Shown here: positions 42,870-53,805 of the stretch, in pieces
Numbering within the stretch: position 1 is the first letter of the stretch
Layout of the letters: every line of letters begins with the position of its first letter
Origin: Amblyomma americanum
Taxonomy: Eukaryota > Arthropoda > Arachnida > Ixodida > Ixodidae
Length of the DNA stretch: 64,000 nucleotides
Direction of reading: 5' to 3'
NCBI RefSeq assembly: GCF_052857255.1
Contig: NC_135498.1
Coordinates: 159,325,124 to 159,389,123, forward strand
Translations under genes and position numbers: made by a program
Notes under the pieces: model-generated
Seen by the model: only the letters and a program-made list of their open reading frames with translations
Told to the model about the DNA's origin: nothing
Databases searched by the model: none

Positions 42870-42965
42870 TTGTGTTGGGTTTAATGTCACATAGGCAGAT
42901 AAGGCCATATGCTCCAAGCACAAGGAGCACAAGTGATAAAGAAAATCTTTTCTAAAAAACAGATC
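42870..42965 (-). repeat. LINE-B-family 3' UTR fragment
   Basis: GTTGGGTTTAATGTCACATA then GGCAGATAAGGCC closely matches 8811-8850 of LINE-B in the same orientation, including the GTTGGGT tail unit. Confidence 0.6.
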
Positions 42966-44639
42966 TTGCGTGACAAAAGAAGGCAGCTCACTACAGTACA
43001 CACACCTAATCAATCAAAACATCTCACATGCAAAAAATGAACACTCACACCTGAGTGACCGATAATGATGTCTCTGCTATAGGGCATCACTGCATCATGC
43101 AGGTTTCACCGGTCTCAGCCTCCAGGTGCCTTTAGGGCCTCTTTGTGACGTTCACTGCTGTCAGGTGCACAGCTGAGGAAAAAAATTGCAATATTAGGTT
43201 CTGTCATGATCCCATATAAGTGCGCTTGCAAAAGACTGTTATAAGGCCAGAAAAAACAACAAAAACACTGAAGTGGCTGTTCTATGTCTGAAAGATTAAG
43301 CTTCAGCTGAAGAACCTTCTAGAGTGTGGGGAAAACATAAAAATGACGGGCATGGCACCTAGCCCGAACATTAACCAAGACAGAAATCACTGCTGGAACC
43401 TCTATTCACAAGCATGCTTCTCCTCAACTGAGCACTGCACAGCAAAGCACTCCACATTTAGGGACAACTATGAGCAAATTGAAATGCAAGGCTGCTCATG
43501 AAGTGAAACTTGAGCCACTTTAGCACTGTCACAATGAGACATCAGCCCAACTGTTCTTTGCCTCAAAGTTCTCTATTTTAGTGACCGTGAACCATTACAT
43601 CTCCATCCTAAAAAAAAAAGAAAGCCATCACTGTAATAATAAAGCCTTTATACATGTGAGTGTTGGTCAGAAATCATTCACTAAATCCCGGTGTACAAGA
43701 TCTTTCTGTGGGAGAACTTACATCTTTTGTTGTTTGCATGTAAAAACAGCAAGTGAATACTTACGCCCACACAGTAAGATCCGATGCAAGCACGGACAAG
43801 GATGCGAGATCATTCTGCACTCATGACTGTAGTGAGAATTCAATATAATTCAATATTGTACATATATATATAACAAGTCTCTAAAAGAAGCTTCTAGCCA
43901 GGGGTAAATAGTACCACAATAATGTAATGTAGTTTAAGGCTGCTAAATGAAAGGTTTCAAAATCACTAACATCTAGGGCAGCAAAAAATGCACCCTGCCC
44001 AATCCACTTAACTGCTGACAGTACATGTACTGATGACTTCACTAAACAACCAGAGCGCTACAATACAGTTCTACAGGAGAGCAACAGACACTTCTTGCTT
44101 TGAGAAGAGTCGTCAGGTCCACCCATTGCGTGCATAGCCCAAGACATCGCTGACCTGTCATCATGCAAAACATACACAGGAAAAGCAAAACTTGCGTTGA
44201 AATATGTCTCCATTTTGAAAAATAAATGAATTTGTCTGTTTAGCCAAATTACACCTTACCTTGCACTTATCTTTATTTAACATAATGCTCACTTCACGAC
44301 ATCCTAATGTACCAATCTGTTTCCCCAAAACAGGGATTATTTCATGGTAGTACGACAGCTTTGCTGGCCCCTTGACTAGCAATGGCACCTCTCACAGGGG
44401 CTCGCATTCCTACATAAAACTTGGACGGAAGTTTCATGCACTTAAAGGTGATCAGAGGAACCTGGCACCACTTACTTACAAGTTGCAGAGGCACTATGCC
44501 TTGCGCTCTCGCTTCGCTTAGACCTACATTCCTTCCTTGGCAACTCACATAAAAAGCAGACCAGAGTGCCTGCTTAGTACAGAACAGCAACGTGACAGGC
44601 AAGTTGGCACTGCATACCAAAAGAAACAGCACGTGGAAT
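42966..44639. other. No recognised feature
   Basis: AT-rich, no frame longer than about 80 codons, no repeat recognised apart from short A runs. Could be intron or intergenic. Confidence 0.4.
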
Positions 44640-44795
44640 GAAGATACTGGAAGAAAAAGACATGAGCGCTGACTAGTAACAGAAATTTTATTTTGGAACA
44701 AGGAATTAAATAGGCCGCAGGAAGAAGTGGAAAAATATGCAACAGTGAGTATGACACGACTACACTGATCCCCGGCGATTGCGCAGCATTCCACA
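44640..44795. repeat. Possible Penelope-like terminal repeat remnant
   Basis: Contains GAGCGCTGACTAGTAACAGA and TTTTATTTTGGAAC, a combination I associate with the ends of tick Penelope-like elements. No coding part is adjacent, so the call is tentative. Confidence 0.3.
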
Positions 44796-44869
44796 TCTTT
44801 CTACTCCTTCCTACGGCCTATTCATATGCCTTGTTCCAAAATGTTCTATGCATTTTCTATTGGTATTCG

Positions 44870-45135
44870 ACCCGCTTAGTAGAAAGACGCAGGATCAAAT
44901 GCCAGCCGTGGTGGCCACATTTCGATGGGGGCGAAATGCAAGATAACCGTGCACTTTGTGATGTCAGTGCATGTTAAAGAATCCCAGGTGCTTAAAATTA
45001 ACCCACAGGCCTCCACTACCGCACCTCTTTTATCCCTTCCATCACAGTACAGTTCAAGTGTCCACCAAGAGAGACTGTTACTTACTGTGCCTTTCGTTTC
45101 CTCGGAACAATTCTTGTGCATTCTATCAGTGGCCA
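44870..45135 (+). repeat. Ruka-like SINE, body
   Basis: GGCCACATTTCGATGGGGGC, then GATGTCAGTGCATGTTAAAG, CCTCCACTACCGCACCTCTT and GTGTCCACCAAGAGAGACTG. The tRNA-like head is eroded. Same body order as 47937-48250 and 61862-62100. Confidence 0.65.
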
Positions 45136-46374
45136 CTTAATACCAAGCAGTCGGGTACGCTGACCAATGCCACCAAGAAGCTTCTTTTCCCTTTTTCCCT
45201 GTGCTCTCCGATTAGTCACTGAACAAAATGGGCCCAGGAGAGGCCATTCTCAAGTATGTGCCACCTCGAATCATCCTGTCGTGGTGGCCAGCCCTGTGAT
45301 TGTGTGCACCATTATGGGAGTATTAGATGGGGAGACGGCAGACTAGAGTTATTGCTATCACTTCTTTGTCCCAGGAGTGGGAAGAAGCCTGTCAACTTTC
45401 TTAGCAGTGCTCACTCTTCAATTATGGAGAACAAGAAGTCAGTGACGACATTTTGGCAACGACTGCTACTTTCATGTCCCTGCTCACATTTTCTGAACCC
45501 ATGAAATGAACGCTGATGGGATTGACCAGCTGTCAGCATCATAGTAATAAAGAAATCCTTAGGCTTGCATGATACTAACAATGCACGGATATGGTATCAC
45601 TGACACTAAACCTGGTAGTTAAAAATATGTGCTGCCACTGCATACACTGTTGCCAAGCTACCATGGAACATATGCTGCCATACAATGAAGATGAAGATCA
45701 GGAAGGAATTTTGAGAACATATATGAAATGACCTCATCATGAAGTTGGGTGCAAACTGAACACACCTTGGATTTTGTATAACGTAGCAAAGTGCAAGATA
45801 GTGCACTTTGTAGCACAGCTGGCAAAGCTATTAAATAACTGAAAACAGTTAATACATGGCTTAATTGGGGTCTACAGAGCCACGTTTGACACCCTATATT
45901 TGCTAGTGATCAACTACTGCTCGACATGGTTTCTTATAACGCACAAAGCAAAATTTGGTGAAGCAAGCCCAATACTTTTCCACAAAAGCTGGCACCACAT
46001 TTATTGTCAAAAAAATGCACCAAGGCAGTTTTCTTACAACTTTCTTAGACAGAAAAGCAGGAAAATTCCCCTCGCACTGGGCAAAAATGCAAGAGGAAAA
46101 AAAAACTTGAGCCAGCAACATTGGCCAAATGGCAAATGAACAGCAGATAACTAACTACAGCCCTTATAACCACTGGTGCTGGTGGTCCCCAATGCAGAAG
46201 TGAACCCTCCTGTCTGTTGAAAAAACAAACAAATGACAAGACAGGAACAAATGTGAGTTAACGATATTCTAGTTAAAATGACAAAGATATGGGCAATGCA
46301 CAGCAAAGGCAAGATAACTGATGGTCCCTTAGCATAAAACAGTGGATTCTAAGAGAAGGCAAACATACCGGGGG
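45136..46374. other. No recognised feature
   Basis: AT-rich non-coding sequence; no repeat recognised. Confidence 0.4.
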
Positions 46375-46545
46375 TGAGCAGACCCAGCTCAGCAGATATG
46401 TAAAGTTGGCAGGGATTTGGTGGCCACAGCTGGAGCAGGACAGGGTTAACTGGATGCCAGTGGAAGAAGCCTTCGTCCTGCACTGGACACTGAGTCTGCT
46501 TCCTTGCTACCTTCCTTTAGGCTGTATGACAATGCTTTACAACTG
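46375..46545 (+). pseudogene. RTE-like LINE ORF2 C-terminal remnant
   Basis: Plus-strand translation gives KLAGIWWPQLEQDRVNWMPV then EEAFVLHW, matching the conserved last motif of RTE-type ORF2 (W...A.DR..W...GEAF). Mutated and short, without RT palm. A reverse-oriented relative lies at 20400-20475. Confidence 0.5.
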
Positions 46546-47936
46546 CCTTATTTAGGCGGACCGGAGATAAATGTACATACCATGCACAGAATGACTACAG
46601 TCTGTCTTCATATACGCACTTCCTTTTTTTTAACCCATTAAAGGACTCGCTAAACCACTGCAAGTTTATTCATTCTACCGTCCATGCATCCCCGAGTTAA
46701 TGATCCTGTCACCATGCAAAGTGACGCAATTAACAGCTGTCAACAGTAGGAACTGCAGCCTATCAAAGTATTTCAAAAGAAAAAAAGCCCTGGCTCCCTC
46801 TTCATTTTTTTTTTTTAGCCTAACGTGCGATAACTGAATAAAGCATATTTCAGCAAATGCTCTGTAAGGGACGGCTCTGCCACTTTAGTGTCAAAAATAA
46901 AAAAACGTGACAGTAGGCACTGCACTTTGCATGAATCTCTGTTGTTCTGAACGCTAGCGAGCAGGTTTTTTGGCACTGCCGCAGTAGCACCAAGCTGTGA
47001 GACAAAGGAGCGTCGGCACAGCGCCTTGTATGTACGTGCAAGGCGCTAGTTTCTGGCTAGTTTCTGACTACTGTACCGAAGTATCCAACTTACCGAAGGC
47101 TGAGGCCGTAGCAGTACGGCCGAAGAGGAAGCAGTGCGCACGCTGGACTGGCTTCATTTGGTGCCCGTTTGCTGCATTCGGCCTCACGAAGAAAGTTTTT
47201 TCGTACACACCGTTGAAACACCAGCGCGCAAAGCTCCTGACGGGGCACGTCGAAGAACTCTGCACATCAGCGACACAGCACAAAGATGCAAAACTCGACT
47301 TTCCGTGCGATAGCAAACGCTGCATGCACCAGTGATGGGTTCGACAGAGTTATCTTCAAGGCAAACCCTGAGCCCCTTGCCTATGACCACAACGTTTTGC
47401 AGCACGTCTCTCGAACGAAAGACTTCCCGTACGCGCGCTCCGCATACAGCGTTGTCGCTGGCGCTGCCATTTGCTTGGTCGCGCAGCTATCGCCACCTAT
47501 ACAACCGCAACGCCACCGCTACCACTACGCATCATTGCGCAATATAGTTTACGCACTATCATTTTGTCTTAATACTTTGATGCTGCAGTCCGTGTGATAA
47601 GCTGAGCGCTTCAGAGCTTTTGTGTAATTATTTTCACCCAGGAGATGGCGACACGGTAACAAAAACTGCAAATTGACCGCGAAGTTTTGAAAACGCGCCA
47701 GTAAGCATATGCCCAACTTAAAGTAGGGACGATTTACGACAGGCAAAACACAGTTCAGACTAACAATAGCTTTCATTTATGATTCTGCAAATGTTTACTT
47801 ATGAAGTGTGAAAAAATTAGGGGAGAGGTATGAGGAAGAGGACGAAAACCAAAACGTCACCGCAAGAGGAATGTTTGCATGCTCGCATGAAAAGCAAGAA
47901 AAAGATTTACACAAACCGTGCTCGTCACATCGTGCC
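46546..47936. other. No confident gene; GC-richer island at 47000-47600
   Basis: 46546-46990 is AT-rich non-coding. From about 46990 to 47600 GC content rises and overlapping frames of 75-112 codons occur on both strands. No domain is recognised, no frame is convincing, and there is no TATA or polyadenylation context that decides a direction. Could be a first exon/CpG-like promoter or an unknown repeat. Confidence 0.25.
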
Positions 47937-48250
47937 TATCCGCCGCGCTGGCTCAGTGGTTAGGGCGCTCGTCTACTGATCCGGAGTTCCCGCGTTCGAA
48001 CACGACCGCGGTGGCTGCGTTTCGATGTAGGCGAAACGCTAAGGCGCCCGTGTGCTGTGCGATGTCAGTGCACCGTTAACGATCCCCAGGTGGTCGAAAG
48101 TATCCTGGAGCCCTCCACTACAGCACCTCTTTCTTCCTTTCTTCTTTCACTCCCTCCTTTATCCCTTCCCTTACGGCGAGGATCAGGTGTCCGCTGATAT
48201 GTGAGACAGATACTGTGCCATTTCCTTTCGCCCAAAACCAATTTTCTAAC
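47937..48250 (+). repeat. Ruka-like SINE, near complete
   Basis: tRNA-like head with A box (GGCTCAGTGGTTAGGGCGC) and B box (GCGTTCGAACACG), body TTTCGATGTAGGCGAAACGC, GCGATGTCAGTGCACCGTTA, then a pyrimidine tract and GGTGTCCGCTGATATGTGAG. About 310 bp. Ruka-type SINEs are known from ticks and are Pol III-transcribed via the A/B boxes. Confidence 0.8.
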
Positions 48251-49144
48251 CCCACTGTGGTATATATCACTTCTCCCCATATCCTCTCTTCCTGTCCCCT
48301 CACCTCTTTCATTTCATTTCTACATTCTGCCTGCTATCCTTTATTTCCGCTGCCCCAGCTCAGGTGCTTCATTATCGATGGCAGACGCCGGGGCTAGCAA
48401 AAATGTTTTCCTTCCTTTTTTACTATTATTTTAATAAAAAAAAACACTACCACCACCTAACCCCACTAGCATTTTAAAACGCGATTTTCCCGAAGCATTC
48501 AATATGCTTTCTCCAACCGTATCATGCCTGTTCGTGGCGATGGATGAGCGACAACACGCACGTACAAAAAAAAAAAGAGCATATCAAGTGCTTCCGAAAA
48601 AACTGCCCGATCTCTGGGGCTCCAAACACATGATAAGGACATAAGAAATTCGTAAGCACTATGTAACTTTCCCTTTCTTTGGTTAAATTAAGGTCATTTG
48701 ACGAAAAGATTCTATTACCACTGATAACTGAAGGCCGCGGCATGCGGCAGATGCGTGTTTTCCTGTACCTGAGGTCTGTAGCTTACGCGCCTACCGATAG
48801 AAGACCGTTTCCTGTAATTTCAAGCAATCATCGACTAGTCAGGTGGTGAATTTCCAATCCAAAGACGAAAAAAAACATATTCTAATGCATAGATTAAAAA
48901 GTAACGATGAAAAATATTGAACAAGAAATTACTGAGAGCTATGCTAGCAGAGTATTTTTGTTTTGTGCTTATTTGCATGTGAAGCCGCGGGTGCCATGAT
49001 GATGCCCAAGGCATAGGTTCCACAGTGCACGTCGGGGCAGGTATCGATAAGCGGATCAAAAAAGTTTACACAGGTATCCGTCGTGCTTCTGGTCTCAAAT
49101 ATGGCGGCCGCTGTGACGTTGGTGCAACACTGGGGCCAGTCATG
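48251..49144. other. No recognised feature
   Basis: Pyrimidine-rich then AT-rich spacer with no coding frame of note. Confidence 0.4.
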
Positions 49145-49262
49145 CACGCCTACACGAGGGCAAGCCCTCATGAGGGCGTCCTCAACCTCTCCTCATGAAA
49201 GCTTCACTCAGTGAGGTGAGGGAAAGATGTACAGGTTGGGGTGAGGGTGAGTCAATGTTCGT
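49145..49262. repeat. GAGGGC-type interspersed repeat
   Basis: Repeated GAGGGC/GTGAGGG words (CACGAGGGCAAGCCCTCATG, GGTGAGGGAAAG, GGGGTGAGGGTGAG). Related to 59190-59365. Confidence 0.45.
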
Positions 49263-49764
49263 GCCTGCCCTGGCCTTTATTTAAGTTTTCTGTCCGAGGC
49301 GCAGCCGATTGCGGAACACGCGTGGACGACGACTGAAGGAAAACAACTGAACAAGACCTATAATATAAAGGGGGCGGTGTACCAGCTTCTTTTTGTTCAA
49401 CGCACCCCGCGGACAGTCCTCCTTTGCCGCAGGGCGTTCACCAGAGGCCCCTTCGCGCCCCCTCCCTGATCACGCTGCCCCCGTACGAGCACCTGGAGGT
49501 GGCCACTTCTACACACGCTCACGACGGGAGCTGCACACGCAGCTGTGTAGCGGCGACAGCTTCAAAAAAAACGGGACGCTAGGTAGCTAGAGTTTGGCGC
49601 CGAGCCCCGCCGCACCCTGCTGAGGACCGGGGCTTTCTTTCGCGTTCCTTCGCCAAGAGTGCAGGGGCTGTTCTTACTTAATTGGGGCTTCTATTTCTTG
49701 ACCATTTTTTTTCTTGCAAGCAGAGGGCAAAGAAGCTGTGCACTGAGATTGCCTGGTACACTAC
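49263..49764. other. No recognised feature
   Basis: GC-rich part (49380-49600) without a convincing frame; may be the 5' region of the Penelope-like remnant. Confidence 0.3.
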
Positions 49765-50347
49765 ATGAATTTGAGAGCATTCTCCAGTTTAAAAATGTTC
49801 TTCAACGCTAAAACTCCTGAACTCAATTGCCCGCCTCGCGTTATAGTCTCCAAAAATGGAACTAGCCAGAAATGCCTCGCGACCTATATTAAAAACAACC
49901 GTATCCCTCAAGTGACTGACCCATTAGTAATTAAGAGATCTTTGAAGGTGGTTAGTTTTCTTGAGGATCAGACGGACCGCCTGCAGCCTTTTCGATAGAT
50001 TTCGGAACTTTTCTTTATCCCTCAGGAAGAATTGCTTTTCTGCGCTCGAAAGGCCATTGAAACCCACAGTGCTCTCTGCCTTTTCGGAACAACGCTGATG
50101 TTTCGGCCGACGAGTTCCTTGAGTTATGGGGCTTTTGCCATCGCTCTACCTTCTCCGTTCTGGAAGGGGGCATATTCAATCAGAGGAATGGAATGTGTAC
50201 TGGGTCCTGCTCTGCCTCACTTCTGAGTTACCTATTTTTCTTGTCTAAGGAGTAACATCTCTCCCTTCTCTTAGAAGCCGTCACAGCAAGGGTCAAGACT
50301 TTCCTCTACGTCGATGACTACCTTGTGCTTTTTGAATCCTGCCCCTA
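49765..50347 (+). pseudogene. Penelope-like reverse transcriptase remnant
   Basis: Three consecutive open pieces read through as a Penelope-type RT: PPRVIVSKNGTSQKCLATYI, VTDPLVIKRSLKVVSFLED, stop at 49996, ISELFFIPQEELLFCARKAI, stop near 50223, and TARVKTFLYVDDYLVLF with YVDD at 50307-50318. The YVDD catalytic motif is intact; the region before it is divergent and holds two stops. Penelope-like elements prime at breaks and carry a GIY-YIG endonuclease, which is not visible here. The remnant is followed by the P-like insertion at 50411. Confidence 0.62.
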
Positions 50348-50422
50348 AACATTCCAAGATTGGCGTATCTGATGTTCTAGAGGTTTGAGCTGCCAACTGA
50401 CAAGATGGCGACCTACGGTACA

Positions 50423-50457
50423 ATATTCTAGAGCACTGTTACAGTGCTCTAGAATAT
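50423..50457 (+). repeat. Perfect palindrome at the P-like left end
   Basis: Arms ATATTCTAGAGCACTGT and its exact complement around a single T (50440). The right end has only one arm. Confidence 0.9.
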
Positions 50458-50678
50458 GGGTAGTGGGTTCAGGAGCCGGCGCGCTCCATGCGATGCAGTG
50501 AGGCGGCGAGTGTCGACAGGTCCCGGATGTAAGCGGTGGCGCTGTTGTAGCGTGGGCTGTAGGCTCGGCGCGCCCGCGCGCGCGGCTAGCAGTCCCGCCA
50601 AGCTGCCTGCAGCTGTTTGTTGCTTTTTGTGCGGTGCATTTTTCCTCTTTGTGAGTTCGCGGCGTTAAGACTACGGTC

Positions 50679-51314
50679 ATGCCGAATCGTCGGCGTCAAC
50701 GGCATTGTTTTGCTCCCGGGTGCAAAACGGGATACCAGTGGACGAAAGGCGATCAGCCGTCGCTCTTCGCTGTGCCAAAGGATGAGAACCGACGGAAGCA
50801 GTGGGAACGCACCCTTCATCGAAAAGATAAGGTTTTGGACGAAAACTGCTGTGTGTGTGAGCTACATTTCGAGCCATCATGCATTGTGAGGGACTTTATA
50901 CACATCATTGACGGCAAAGAAGTCCGCATCCCGCGTGGAAAGCCGGAACTTTTACCCGATGCGGTGCCAACTTTGCTGCCCAGCTATCTGTCAAAGAAAA
51001 CACCGCTACAGAGACCACCTAGAAAGAGGAAAAGCACAAGTACATATCCTAATGAAGCGAAAAGACCACAAAGTAATGCTTCCGACGTTAACAAGGAATC
51101 GAGGTGTCCGGGCATTGACACTGAGAGTAGCGTGTTGGCGAACGACCAAGACCCTTGTGAAGTTGACGAAGCATCGGTGCCGGACGATTTTTCTAAACTG
51201 GATGTTCCTTCAGAATACTGGAGCTGCCATCGCATACCTGATTACAGTGGTACTGTGTACTGCAAGCTAAGAATGGGCGAAAATCAATGCGTGGAGCCAG
51301 AGAGTTTGCAGTGA
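50679..51314 (+). CDS. THAP-domain protein of the P-like element
   Basis: 211 codons from ATG 50679, uninterrupted to TGA 51312-51314. N-terminal THAP zinc finger: HCFAPGCK (first Cys pair), LFAVPKDENRRKQWER (the conserved Pro and Trp) and CVCELHFEPS (last Cys/His), about residues 8-65. A basic Pro/Lys-rich linker (PPRKRKS) and an acidic tail follow. THAP domains bind transposon ends in P-element transposase. Alone, the product could bind DNA and act as a repressor of the family; that is inference. The usual leucine zipper and RNase H-like core are absent. Confidence 0.75.
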   Translation: MPNRRRQRHCFAPGCKTGYQWTKGDQPSLFAVPKDENRRKQWERTLHRKDKVLDENCCVCELHFEPSCIVRDFIHIIDGKEVRIPRGKPELLPDAVPTLLPSYLSKKTPLQRPPRKRKSTSTYPNEAKRPQSNASDVNKESRCPGIDTESSVLANDQDPCEVDEASVPDDFSKLDVPSEYWSCHRIPDYSGTVYCKLRMGENQCVEPESLQ

Positions 51315-51342
51315 GTTTACTGCAATTCGTGACAAAGGAGGG

Positions 51343-51636
51343 TTGCTCTACCCGTCTCGTGTGCTTTTTTTGATGGTGAGAAGGCTGGAAAACCTTTTCA
51401 TAACTTTTTTTAGTCAGGAAAAGCTGTGCAGTAACAGCATAGTAGATGTTATGGTGCTGGGAAAATCTCAGATTTCATGTGGTGTAGGGTGCAGCCAGCA
51501 CTCAGAAGCGCTCACAGTCAGCATTCTCAAGTTTTATGTTTTGACAAGGCTGCATTTTTATGTTAAATCAATGAGTCGCGAGAAGCTCGCAGGAAAAAGA
51601 AGCTTCATGCTAAGATGGGCAAATAAGTGCTCATAG
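51343..51636 (+). pseudogene. Possible P-like transposase C-terminal remnant
   Basis: Open for 98 codons; the end (LKFYVLTRLHFYVKSMSREK, then NKCS) resembles the C-terminal segment of THAP-type transposases (a ...R..F..K... region after the catalytic core). If so, the core between 51314 and about 51500 was deleted. Family match is by eye and weak. Confidence 0.35.
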
Positions 51637-51915
51637 TCGCGCGGCTAAATGTACTGTGCAAACAAGAAAACACGGCATTCCTTTGAGAAATTCAAGAATA
51701 TGTCTCACACTGTGCATAGTTGGAGCGCTGCAATAAAGGAGTGCTTTGTTTTATAAAAGTTATTTTATCTTGTCTTGCATTCATCAGCGTTTATACATCG
51801 GCGGCAATTGACCCTTCGTTTTGATGAAAAAAATGCATGCATCAAAACAACAATTAAAACAGGGGCATGAAATCTAAAGTTCGACGAAAACTCGTCCGGT
51901 CAGGTAGAAGATTCA

Positions 51916-52072
51916 TGTAAAAAGGAAAGGAACGCCGACCAAAGGTTGTTAGAAAAAAAGACTTTTCGGCTTCCCTACGGAAGCCTTGATCAGAGTTATC
52001 AAGGCCTCCATAGGGAAGCCAGAACGTCTTTTTTAACAACAACCTTTGGTCGGCGTTCCTTTCCTTTTTACA
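51916..52072. repeat. 157-bp fold-back (MITE-like) element
   Basis: Arms of 75 bp (51916-51990 and 51998-52072) around the loop CAGAGTT. Outer 30 bases pair perfectly (TGTAAAAAGGAAAGGAACGC...), inner parts with few mismatches. No clear duplicated target outside. Lies within the P-like element. Confidence 0.85.
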
Positions 52073-52713
52073 AAACAGAGGCATGCATACCGCACTTAAA
52101 ATTATCGCATTCACATGTAGTACGCTGTACACACAACGGTCTCTAAGTGAAGCGTTTTTTTTATTCCAATTTCTTGTTGCCCCGCCCCTCTACTAAAACA
52201 CTTCCGATGGCTCAAGCTGGAGTACACTCGGCCACGTTTGCCGACAGCTTCGAGTTGGCCGCTGGATAACCCCGATGATCGATAGAATGTTTGCTCCTCT
52301 CCCTGTACTCAGCCTTTCCTATGGGTGGCGATAATACTAGTATGCACTAACGTTGAAATATGGGAGCCGTACCTGCAAAAGAGCACGATCAGCGTTGCGA
52401 AGCATTAACGGGGCCGCTCGTCCGCACCACCGCGCTATCGGCTGTTGGCTACTACTACATCTAATTTTCTTTATTCGCCGACAATATCTGTGTACAGCTT
52501 CACCTATTTGTAGGACCTGTTTTAAAAGACAGAGCCTTGCTTATTTCAAGACGATTCTATGCACAGCGCGCATCCAAGGCGCGGCGCGCCGCATTTCATA
52601 CAGCCCATGCTCTGGTGGCGCCATCTGGTATCGTCGACACAAGTCGCCTCACCGCTGGCCGCTCCCTGAACCCACTACCCATATTCTAGAGCACTGTAGC
52701 ACTGTACCTACGG

Positions 52714-52904
52714 ACCGAAAAACTTGCCCTCTTACTGGATTGTCTTGGCTCAGTGTGCTTCGAACCCGCAAATTTCATCCGCAAAGCAAAAAATACAGAA
52801 AAAGTATTGTAATTATAATGAAGAATATATACACTACGTTCATTTACAACAAGAAAGAAATGCACACACTGCTTTTTCCTTATTTACACTTCGCTCTAGA
52901 CGCG
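52714..52904 (+). other. Flank of the P-like element, possibly more Penelope-like RT
   Basis: After removing the P-like element and one ACCTACGG, the sequence joins 50410 to 52714. The downstream translation (LALLLDCLGSVCFEPANF) could be the RT C-terminal part of the Penelope-like remnant. The match is weak. Confidence 0.25.
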
Positions 52905-53045
52905 AGGTCATGTGGTTAGAGTGCTAACTGAACTGAACGCGAAGTGCTCGTGTAACAGCTGGCGATTCCAGTTGAGTTCAACGGCAGTTGAAATCCTCAA
53001 CTGGCGGTTAACTGAACTGTCGTTGAAAACGCCCGTGTAACACAG
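52905..53045. repeat. Interspersed repeat with internal inverted copies
   Basis: CCAGTTGAGTTCAACGGCAG and CTCAACTGGCGGTTAACTG pair partly; CGTGTAACA occurs twice (52951, 53032). Looks like a short MITE or its relic; no target duplication established. Confidence 0.4.
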
Positions 53046-53510
53046 GTATTACGTAGGTTATTTAATGCCTCGGTGGCACTATAAAAAATGTACCTCGGTA
53101 GCCTGAGCCCAGTAATGTTCATGCTTTGTCATTTCCGCCGGCTCCCCATCGCACTGCATGGTGACAAGCGTAACCAGGGCAACCTTGCGTTCTTAGCTGA
53201 TGCACCCTTGGCAGTGCTTCGGCGCGCTTCTGACAATAGTCAGGTACAACTGCAGTGAAGCTCCGCCCGCATTCTTTACCGCTGCACAGAATTCCTCCAT
53301 GACAAAGAAGTAGTCCGTGGTTAAAACTTTTCTTGTTACCTGAACACGAAGCAAATCACAAGAAAAAAATGATAAGGTCTAGAAATTGGATACTTGGCTT
53401 GTTTAATGAAATCAAACATTAAAAAGCTGACTTAGTGTATTGTTGTGAGTAGCTAGTGGAGTAATATAGGGCACCGCGGAACGTGGCCTAGTGCTCCTAT
53501 ATAGCTACTG
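53046..53510. other. No recognised feature
   Basis: No coding frame or repeat recognised. Confidence 0.35.
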
Positions 53511-53665
53511 TTTTAACGCTGTAGCGATGAAGGCCCCGTTCTCCAGATAATCTGGTGTCGGCGTTGTGAGCAAAAAATCATTGGATTGGCTAAGGCAGGT
53601 AGTCCCCAAAGAGCAACCTAAGAGGCAGGTGGCTCACCTAGTTCACGCGACCTTGGGGCGTCATG
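53511..53665 (+). repeat. SINE body fragment
   Basis: TTTTAACGCTGTAGCGATGA, CTGGTGTCGGCGTTGTGAGC, later CACGCGACCTTGGGGCGTCA; same order of blocks as 20521-20690. Confidence 0.5.
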
Positions 53666-53771
53666 ATAATTAACTTAGTTATTTTAGCTAAAGTTTCGCG
53701 CATGAGCTCTTTGGTTACAGACCATCCCTACCATGGAGCTCAGCATGAAAATACAAAGGTCAGTTATTAAT

Positions 53772-53805
53772 ATTAATATTTTTATTATTATTATTATTAT
53801 TATTA
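53772..53805 (+). repeat. (ATT)n microsatellite
   Basis: About ten copies of ATT within an AT-rich stretch. Confidence 0.8.

Larger units (their letters stand above)
50419..52705 (+). mobile_element. P-like DNA transposon with THAP gene, internally deleted
   Basis: 2287 bp flanked by an 8-bp duplication ACCTACGG (50411-50418 and 52706-52713); 8 bp is the size made by P elements. Both ends start TACA and carry a 33-bp inverted repeat (50441-50473 and 52665-52697, ACAGTGCTCTAGAATATGGG...). The left end has about 14 extra bases that create a perfect palindrome. Contains a THAP-domain gene and a possible transposase C-terminal remnant but no recognisable catalytic core, so probably non-autonomous. 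Confidence 0.78.

Noticed and set aside
47000..47597. Candidate first exon of a host gene
   Set aside because: Overlapping short frames on both strands, no domain and no splice or TATA context that chooses one.
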